Assembly: GCF_000340215.1 (NCBI RefSeq)
Contig: NW_006921535.1
Span: forward strand, 4,016,596-4,080,595
DNA: 64,000 nt
Direction: 5' to 3'
DNA from: Pseudocercospora fijiensis CIRAD86
Taxonomy: Eukaryota; Ascomycota; Dothideomycetes; Mycosphaerellales; Mycosphaerellaceae
The notes under the pieces were generated by a model that saw only the letters and a list, made by a program, of their open reading frames with translations, was not told where the DNA came from and did not search any database. The position numbers and the translations under genes were made by a program. Every line of letters begins with the position of its first letter. Within the stretch, counting starts at the first letter, position 1. Shown in pieces: positions 56,070-64,000 of this stretch.

Positions 56070-58030
56070 ATGATGCTCCAGTTGCTGGAGTCTCGAGCGT
56101 TGTGGGGAACGGGAACGGCTCCTCCAGAGCCACGCTCGCGAATGACCAATTGGCCTACGGTGCTCTTCAGTTGGTGGTATGCGACCCCCGTGTGCCTGAC
56201 ACATATCGATAGCACCACTCCGTACTGACAAGAGCCAGGTGCACGGCATTCTCAGCAGTCATCATCATCACGAGATTATGCAGCCGCAAGGTTCGGAGCA
56301 ACAAACTCTTTCGAGAGGACTACATCATGATGCTGGCCCTGATCCCGCTCTTCATCCGCATGATCTTGATCCACTTCGTTCTCATATACGGCACCAATAA
56401 TGTTGATACCACGACATACGAGTACACCCCACGTCAGCTTCTCCTAAAGAGCACAGGAGCTAAGCTCGTCCTCCCTGCTCGCATCTTCTATGCAATGTTT
56501 ATTTGGGCTAGCAAGTTGACAGTCTCGGAATTTCTGAAACGGATCACCTTCCGCATCTGGAGGATGAGCCACCAGCGTACTCTGCAAGGCATACGAGCAT
56601 TCTTATTTGTCACTTTCGGAGCAGTGGTCGTCGCAACACTGGCAGAATGCCAGCCATTCACTCACTACTGGCAGGTCCTTCCGGATCCAGGTCCGCATTG
56701 CCGCCAGGGATATGCGCAGTTGCTCGTCATGGGCACCTGCGACATCGTGACCGATATTCTGCTGATCGCCTTTCCGATCCCCGTTGTGCTGACCTCGGGC
56801 GTCAGCTGGAAGCGAAAGCTACAGATGGTCTTGCTTTTTAGCTTGTCGTTGATCATGATCGGCGTCACGGCTGCTCGAATCCCTGAGGTCATAGACAAGC
56901 ATGGGAGGCAGCAATATCGCACGGTCTGGGCATCTTGCGAGATCCTCGCTGCGACTGCCGTTTCGAATGCTGTCATTCTTGGCTCAATGCTGCGTGACAA
57001 GGGCACCAAGAAGAACAAGTTCAGGTCACACAGCATCACGGAGAGTAGCGACCGTAATTCTGCAAGGCGACCAACACTTGTCCGATTTCAGACGACTGAG
57101 AGCGACGAAGACCTTTTCTTTGAGCTCGGATGCAGAGTACCTGAGCATTTGCGAGGAGAGTCAGTGAGCTCGCCACGACCTGCGCCTCCAGCCCTACCCG
57201 CCAAGGAGCCCATTGCACCCCCATGCCGCGAAGATACACTTCTAGCGGAACGGCGAGGAATTCGTGACAGCATTGACAGCGAGGAATCTTTGAAGTTGCG
57301 AATACAGATTCAAGCGCCGGTACAGCAAGTGCTCCCATCACCGGCACCCTCTACCACAAGAAGCATCAGCTTCTTCGACGTGGGAAACCTACTGGATGGT
57401 CAGGAGCGATCAACAGCATCACCCTCCAGTAATTTGAATATAGCAGCTCAACGGTCGAGTCCTGGCGGAGTTGCAGCTCATGACTTCGCCTCGGAGTCAT
57501 CTGAGGACAGAGAATCGAGATCAGGATCTCGAGCATTTCTGCGAGATGTTGGCGGTATCCTGTCTCCGAGCCTAATCAGAAATAGCAGCGGCTCACCTCG
57601 TCGCAATCGCGAGGCCCAGCGAGGTCCGCATCGACCTCGTCCGGCACCGGTAGGTGTCCTCGCGCCAATGCTCGAAAGAAGCGAAACTCAGATGTCTCTA
57701 CAAGATGCTGGTGGTCTTTTGGGAGATGCACACTCAAGAGCGTACGACTCAGGAGCAAGCGGTCACGGTGCATCGTTACCAGATCCTCCAGTGGCGAGAT
57801 CAGTACCGAACTGTTCATTCCCACGAATGTCAAGGCGGCAGCGTTCGCGAGAAGGCATGGAGCTTGAAGATATCGGTGAAGTACTCAGAGAAGGAATGCA
57901 CCCAGATCCGAGCATTACAGATCCATATGGGCTACGAGAGCGAGGCCAGCTAGATGGTACAAGACCAACTATACCGCCGAGCTTCGACGACATGGTTTTG
58001 AACGATGCAGGAGGGTTGATGGGCAGATGA
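56070..58030 (+). CDS. PTH11-related/fungal rhodopsin-like seven-TM protein with long cytosolic tail
   Basis: Exons 56070-56176 and 56239-58030 (62-bp intron, GTATGC..CCAG) give 632 aa. The ATG at 56327 alone would lose the first helix. With the intron the first helix TAFSAVIIITRLCSRK is joined to LFREDYIMMLALIPL. The membrane part then shows the family hallmarks WASKLTVSEFLKRIT, AECQPFTHYWQV, CDIVTDILLIAFPIPVV and WASCEILAATAVSNAVILGS, ending near residue 300. This is the fungal rhodopsin/PTH11-like integral membrane family, often plasma-membrane receptors. It lacks an extracellular CFEM domain. The tail of about 330 residues is Ser/Pro/Arg-rich and carries five D-[AVI]-G-x-[LIV]-[LM] motifs at residues 416, 472, 525, 580 and 625. 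The N-terminal exon is the least certain part. Confidence 0.82.
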
Positions 58031-58526
58031 AACTGCCACGGCGTCTTTGGCGTGTTTGATGAGGATTTCTCGCGGCACGGAGTTGGAAAGTAAGATACCC
58101 CATTGCATGCCGTGTTGGGCATTGTGTATACGGGAAGGCGTTCTTTGCTTGCATTTGCATATTTCTCAGCGTTCCTGTTGCAAATTGCCCGTAGCAGCGG
58201 CGATGCAGTAGACGTTTTATGATGAACATTTACTGCTCATCTCAATTTTCACCTATGCTGCTCCTGCTCCTGCTCATGATCATAAAAATACCAACTTGAT
58301 CTACCTGTTGTACCCGCACGTGATCAGCGGCCTCAATTCTGTTATCTACGACCGAAGTCCTGACCCACGCGATCGCAATCACCAATGATCCGTCGACTGC
58401 ATGCCACAACAAAAACATAAAGACTATTGGCGTCAATAGTCAGTAGTGTAGCAGCTCGGCCTATTCTTCAGCCGGGTCTTGAGACTCGCTCAACCACACT
58501 TCTTCGCCGGACCCTGCTCAGGTGAA
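58031..58526. other. Intergenic, promoter of the Zn2Cys6 gene
   Basis: About 500 bp with no gene seen; both flanking genes read rightwards. Confidence 0.5.
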
Positions 58527-61500
58527 ATGAAACGAGAACGCGAGTCTGATGTTCCCTCATCGCTGGCCGAGGACGCCTCAACGACCGCTGCCTCCCCAAC
58601 CACAGCTCCCGCTTCAACGACAAATTTTCGAAATGTCTCGGCCTGTAATCGTTGTCGAACCAGAAAGGTAAAGATAGATATAAGCAAGGCTGGAAATGAA
58701 GCTCGTGCGAAACCTCACCTCGTCCGACTCCGCCGGTGGAGCCATTAGTGCATGCATGAGCATGGCATGGCATATTGTTCATACTCGCCCATTTCTCCAA
58801 GTCACTGACTGACATCTGTTTTTCCCCCCCAGAACCGCTGCGACCAAAAACTGCCCAAATGCACGAATTGCGAAAAAGCGAATGTTCGATGCGTTGGCTT
58901 CGACCCCGTCAGCAAACGAGAGATTCCAAGGAGTTATGTATATTATCTGGAGACCCGAGTCAACAATCTGGAAGCTATCCTAAATTCTCACAATATTGCA
59001 TTCCCGCCTCCGAGCCAGGATTTTGCTATTAGCGAGTCTATCAAACCTGGTATCAATGTGCCTTTCCCGATTCAGGATGAGGCGAGCACGCCGCCGCAGC
59101 AGGTTGTTGGGTCGGCGCCGTCACAGGAGAATCAGTTGGCTCTGGATCCGGCTTTGAAGGAACATGATGAAGGAGAGAAGCTTAATAGGTTGGTTAATGA
59201 TGTGGGTATGGTTTCTGTAAGCTATCCTTTTGCTGGACCTGGAAGTGAGCATCAGGTGAAACATTGCTGACCATGATACCCTTTACTTCTAGGTGCAAGG
59301 CAGCTCGGACTCTCGCCTTCTGGGCGCTGCGTCAGGGATCTCTTTTGCGAGGGTTGTCTTTGCTGCTGTCAAGAAATCCACAAATCAGGCATCGACTCCA
59401 TCGGATAAGGGTGGCTCGAGACCGTCAAAAGGTCTGGCGAGCGAAGCTGCTAGTGAGTACCCTCTTGTGGGATCGGCATGACTCCGAGCGAATGCGTACG
59501 ACTGAGGCTCGTAGATATGCCTCGGATGCACTGAGTGAGACGTTGCTGACTGTTATATCCATCGCTTTTAGGTGGCGCAACGTCGATGAGAGATTCTTTC
59601 TTTGGACTTCACACCAAACCAACCATCAAGCCAGCTCCCTTCCCAGAAAAGGAGCTTGGTGCTAGACTGGTAGATTTATACTTTGAGCACGCCAATCCAC
59701 AGATCCCAACGCTGCATCGCGGAGAATTCATGTCCCTATTCGAAAGAGTCTATGCGACGGATGCAAAGAAGCGGACGCCGAGAGAGCTTTACATGTTGAA
59801 TGTTGTCTTCGCCATTGGATCCGGAATTATTGTTGATTCATCAAGTATTGAGCAGAGCGTAGCAGCCACCGAAGGTACAGGATCTGGCCAGCCGAATAAG
59901 AAGAGACAGAAATTCTCAAATTATCAACATCAGCCCGAGCAATATCACTCTTCGGCAATCATTCATCTTGAGAGCTTTCTGGGCTCATCACCGGCTGCGG
60001 AAGGAGTCGGAGGCGGGCTAGAGGAATTGCAGGCAGTGCTACTGCTTGCCGGGTTGGCCTTACTGCGACCAGTCGCTCCCGGTCTGTGGTATATCATCGG
60101 CGTGGCAGTACGCCTAAGCATCGATCTTGGTCTCCACTTCGAGGACATTGACCACGACCTGGATGCAAGAGCCACTCATCCAGATGTCGACATGTCAAAT
60201 CAGAGCCTGGGTCGGAAGCAGTGGACTCGAGATCTGCGCAGGAGATTATGGTGGTGCGTATTCAACCTGGATCGTCTTGTGTCTTCATGTGTCGGAAGAC
60301 CGGTCGCCATCAATGAAGCTGTCGTGACGACTGAGTTTCCAAGTCTTTTAGACGACAAGTACATCACGCCCGCTGGATTCCTCAAGCCCCCCAACTCTGT
60401 TGAGCGACCTAGTTACAAGCTCGTGACAAGGCAGTATATCCGTCTAAGACTTTTGCAGTCCGAAATCCTCCAAGTCTTGCAACATCGTCAAGCAGAATCT
60501 GCTCGTAGAATGGGAGCAAACAGCAACAACGAGTTCATTCCGACCGGCCTCGAATCGCCCTTCATGAGGCCATTCCGCTCCTTTCGGGAGTGGCGTGTCA
60601 ATATCGATCGCAGGCTGCTGGAGTGGAAAGAGAGCAGTCCGAATCAATGGGACACCGGGGTGGGTTTCAATCCTCTGTTCCTCGAGCTCAACTATTGGCA
60701 AGCAGTGATCATGCTGTATCGCCAGTCCTTATCGGTCCCGGAGCAGCTTGCTAGTGAGCTCGGTCCAGCCACTGGAGATGATGTTCAGAGTCCCGGGAAT
60801 GTCAACTTCGAACATGAAGAAGACAAGCAGATGGTCTTCATCAAAGTAGCCGAGGCGGGCCAAATGGTGCTGCGTATTTACCGACAGCTTCATAGGCTGA
60901 AGCTTGTCAATTATACATTCCTGGCCACTCACCATCTTTTCATGAGCGGTAAGTAATGCATTCGAAGGGGTTCGGTACAAATCAGTGTTGACATGTGGCA
61001 GGCATATCGTTCTTATACGCCATATGGCACTCGACTCTGGTTAGGTCGCAGATGACCATCGACGACGTCGACTTTACCGTACTAGCCGCAACATCTGTTC
61101 TCAGCGACCTGGTACCCATGTGCCCTCCTGCAGAGTCGTGTCGGGATGCCTTTGTCCGCATGAGCAAGGCCACCATATCCATGGTCGTGACCACTACCGG
61201 TTTCGGCAATCAGAGCACTCTCGGCACACAACCCTTGAACAAACCAGAAGGCTGCTCCTTCGGCAGTCGGAACAATGCTACGCAGAACATGATGATGAAA
61301 CACGAATCCACCACACCACGCCCAAGTCGAAGACAGCTCCCCAAATTCGACATGAACCTCAGCGACTTATTCACGGAAGAAGAAATCGCGAGCCGCCCGC
61401 TCAATCAGCAACCCAAGCTGCAGGGATTCGCACGTCAACCTCCTCCTCCCATATCTCCGCAGCTCCCCACGAATAATGCCAGTCCACAGAGCAACGAGGG

Positions 61501-61864
61501 CGCCGCATCCCAATTCTCTCCTCCTCCTCCTCCTCCTCCCCGAACCGACGAAAGACCAGCATATCGATCAACCACCAACCAAACACCAACATATCCCCCA
61601 CCCTTCAACAACAACAACACGGACGCGATCCCGCAGCAGCAGTCTGCAGAAGATTATTCCTTCGACAATAATCTCGACTTCCTGAACGATTTCGTAGTCA
61701 CAGATCCCGGTAGCAACATGTGGGGCCTCACAAATGGTTCTACCAACAACGATTTGGACCTTGGTTTTGGGAGCGCCGTGGACGGAAGTGGCGGGGCTTG
61801 GGAAACAGGCGACATCTTCGATACCTTCTTCTTCGGTTCGAGTGGTGGGAACGGGTATTATTGA
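58527..61864 (+). CDS. Zn2Cys6 transcription factor, UaY/Ppr1-like
   Basis: Five exons, 58527-58667, 58833-59216, 59293-59452, 59572-60948 and 61002-61864, give 974 aa. The first intron (165 bp) interrupts the zinc cluster exactly after ACNRCRTRK; splicing restores ACNRCRTRKNRCDQKLPKC plus TNCEKANVRC, a complete six-Cys binuclear cluster. It is followed by KREIPRSYVYYLETRVNNLE, the linker and coiled coil typical of the Ppr1/UaY group (pyrimidine or purine regulation). The middle region, residues about 245-600, is a fungal_trans domain (PQIPTLHRGEF, RRLWWCVFNLDRLVSSCVGRP). The C-terminus is Pro/Asn/Gln-rich with acidic-aromatic ends (DNNLDFLNDF, WETGDIFDTFFFG), a likely activation domain. Acts in the nucleus on CGG-type sites. 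Target pathway is inferred only from the linker similarity. Confidence 0.93.
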
Positions 61865-62581
61865 TGTAAAGAACCTGGTACGTTTTGTTGCCCGGTTTTC
61901 GAATCACACGCTCGGCTTGGCCGGCTTGCCGGATGTTGATTTGCGTGAGCATGGCATGGTTTCAAAATAATAATGTCGACATATTGCATACGGTAACTCC
62001 CTCGACACGATCTCGCCGAACTTTATCTTGCATGCATGAGCTGGCCGGGAACGTTGCATCCTTATGATAGCTCCCTGAGGATTATTAGGCAAGTGTGCGC
62101 ACATGCAGGTATATTGACTGACAGAGATGAGAAAGGATGCATCGGAGAATAATAGTACAGTTTCCTCTGCCTATGAATGTCCACCTTTCAGGCCCCGTTT
62201 TGCTCTTCTTCTTCTTCTTCTCGCTTTCTTCGTTCCTATCTCACACATGAAATGCTCCATTGAAGAAGCCGATTTACTGTAAAGGGTATCCAAAACATAG
62301 TGGCTCGCTGGCCAAGTATCATGATCGCGCCTGTTCCGATGCTGGGTCGAGTTTCAAAAAGTAATGTCGCCCAAAAAGCCGTTCCCATTTTCAAAAACTC
62401 CCAATTTTTGTCAAAGTCCAACGTGAGTTGGCGCACCCCGTCTCTGAAAGGCGCCTGTATCGATGCCGTGTAGGTATATCAAGTCGCTCAGATAGCCCAT
62501 CCCAAACGCGCAAGTCTATAAACAACGCAAGAGCGTAGCAAAAAATCTTCAAAAAGCTGGGCGTATTTCGAGGCATCGGGC
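61865..62581. other. Intergenic between convergent genes
   Basis: About 700 bp between two 3' ends. A CTT triplet run is at about 62205-62219. No gene is seen. Confidence 0.5.
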
Positions 62582-64000
62582 CTATGTCTTGCTGTCGCGA
62601 CGCGTGTGGTTCCGTCGAATATCGAATGAGAATCTCGTGATTAATGGTGAGTTGGGAGCGGTGAGGAGGTTGTCGCAATTAGCGTCTTCGGCGACCGCCA
62701 TTCCGGAACCGTACTCAGCTGCGCCAGCAACATCAGATGCGGTTGGTGGCGGCTCTGGAACAACTTTCTCATCGTCGAAACTTCGGCGTTTCTCCTCGGC
62801 CATGAACATGCTAATAACAGCTCCAATGCCGGCGATGAGGACGTTGACCCACCAGGGCAGGCCGAGTGTTCCGATTGAAAGACCAGCTGACTGCATGACA
62901 CCTGAAACAGTTGGTCCGAACGCTCGGCAGGCTGAGGCAGCAGAAGCGGCGGCACCGTTCAGTGATCCGAGTACCTTGCTCGATGGGGCGGTGTTGGCGA
63001 GCATGATGCTGCTGGATGGGAAGGCGAAAGCTTGAGCGGTGACCTTCCAGAAGATTGCGAGGTAGATGCAAGGCAGCTTTGCTGCATCTGGAACCAGAGT
63101 GATATATGGGACCAGGAAATAGAGCATTGGGTATGATAAGACGACCATTCGGTAGGTCCACAAGCTGCCCAACCTGCGATTGACGATGGGAAATACGAGA
63201 ATAGTGGCGATCATCTGGATGACTCCCTGGATCGACAGGATACCTCCAATCGTCTTCGTGGACATTGCGAAACCGCCGATGAATTTGAACGGGAGATGTG
63301 GAGGCTCGTCGGATTTCGGCATGGAGAGAAGCACTGGGAGGAGTTGCTCAGCTGAAATAGTGTGACTATAAGATTGTTAGCATTACAGATAGATGCGAAG
63401 TTCGAGACTGGACTTACTAGGCTAGGATACCGTAGCCTGTGATATTGAGCATGACCTGCTTAGTGAAAGCGTTTGCCACACCAGATTTGGCCTTTGCTTG
63501 CTCTTCAGATCGATTGAGCGCCTCTTCAACATCTCGTGCAAAATCTGCTCTCTGCTCTGCCGTCAAAGAGTTTCGGGGAGATGCGTCGATCGATCGATAC
63601 GCTGGAGGTGGAAGGCTTGATAGGTTGGATGGAGTGAGGGCGGGCGAAGAAGCGGTGCTTCTGTAATCCGGAGGCATGTCATCGATTAAAGTGAGGGTTT
63701 CCTCGGTCAGCTCGCCCTTGCGGCTCGAGATCCACGAGGTTGACTTTCTTGCAAATCGTGCCAAGATCCAGTTGCCGATCTGCAGGCCCACGTCTGGCTT
63801 GTGCTTCATATCCTCATGCGTCTCCTCCAGGAACAGCACGCCTACTATCATACTGAAGACCACGACTGCGGTGCAGACGAGATTCGTGAAGAGGTATGGG
63901 AATTTGTCGAAGATGGTGCCCTCATGGAAGATGCCGGGATAGTTGCGGACAGGGTCGGCCAATGCGCCACCCAGTGCAGATCCGATGAAGGCACCCATGC
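62582..64000 (-). CDS. MFS transporter, C-terminal part (runs off right edge)
   Basis: Two exons are visible, 64000-63418 and 63365-62582 (52-bp intron, GTAAGT..TATAG), giving 454 residues to the stop; the N-terminal part lies outside the window. The visible start GAFIGSALGGALADPVRNYP corresponds to the middle of the N-terminal six-helix bundle. A loop of about 120 residues follows (from EETHEDMKHKPDVG, Ser/Pro-rich), then six further helices (FAMSTKTIGGILSIQGVIQM, YRMVVLSYPMLYFLVPYI, CRAFGPTVSGVMQSAGLSIG). The ALADP and CRAFGP segments resemble fungal and plant ZIFL-type MFS carriers (YCR023C-like). Substrate unknown. Vacuolar or plasma membrane location is possible. Convergent with the Zn2Cys6 gene. 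Confidence 0.9.

Overview
The window is fungal nuclear DNA from a filamentous ascomycete (Pezizomycotina; a dothideomycete is my best guess from gene style, not proven). Its genes have short 52-64 bp introns with GT..AG ends. Its families are typically fungal: an APSES factor, a PDR transporter, a Zn2Cys6 regulator and a PTH11/rhodopsin-like receptor. Its transposons carry a heavy repeat-induced point mutation (RIP) signature. About 29 kb is ordinary gene-bearing DNA and about 27 kb is dead transposon DNA; the rest is intergenic.

Left gene block (1-13513), all on the minus strand: the 5' half of a triose-phosphate/nucleotide-sugar transporter (1-573), an APSES/Xbp1-like DNA-binding protein (1344-3203, 3 exons), a PDR-type ABC transporter (4928-9711, 2 exons) and a D-2-hydroxyacid dehydrogenase (10862-11854).

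Transposon island (13514-37775). A 5.3-kb Copia element on the minus strand (LTRs 13514-13636 and 33948-34070, target duplication AAACG) is split by a 15.2-kb chromodomain Gypsy element on the plus strand (17027-32244, 130-bp LTRs, target duplication ACAGC/ATAGC). The Gypsy element carries an extra 5-kb frame, 'ORF3' (27095 to about 32110), after pol. ORF3 opens with 11 tandem 30-bp units. After 445 bp of untouched host DNA comes a 3.26-kb pogo/Fot1 DNA transposon (34516-37775) with TA target duplications and TIRs of about 100 bp. All three are saturated with CpA-to-TpA changes, which also hit catalytic residues.

Middle block (38323-41743), plus strand: an unknown two-exon gene and a glycerate kinase. 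The kinase and the hydroxyacid dehydrogenase on the other side of the island could act on the same glycerate/hydroxypyruvate pool. A fourth RIPped element (about 42050-45440) follows. It combines a Tc1-type DD34E transposase with an unidentified convergent frame.

Right block (45670-64000): Spb4 rRNA helicase (+), V-ATPase subunit d (-, 4 exons), an unknown nuclear-looking protein (-), Trm4/Ncl1 tRNA m5C methyltransferase (+), a seven-TM rhodopsin-like receptor whose tail carries five evenly spaced D-[AVI]-G-x-[LIV]-[LM] motifs (+), a UaY/Ppr1-like Zn2Cys6 regulator (+, 5 exons) and the C-terminal part of an MFS transporter (-, runs off the right edge). A 277-bp foldback candidate lies between the divergent unknown gene and Trm4. 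No rRNA, tRNA or CRISPR array was recognised.
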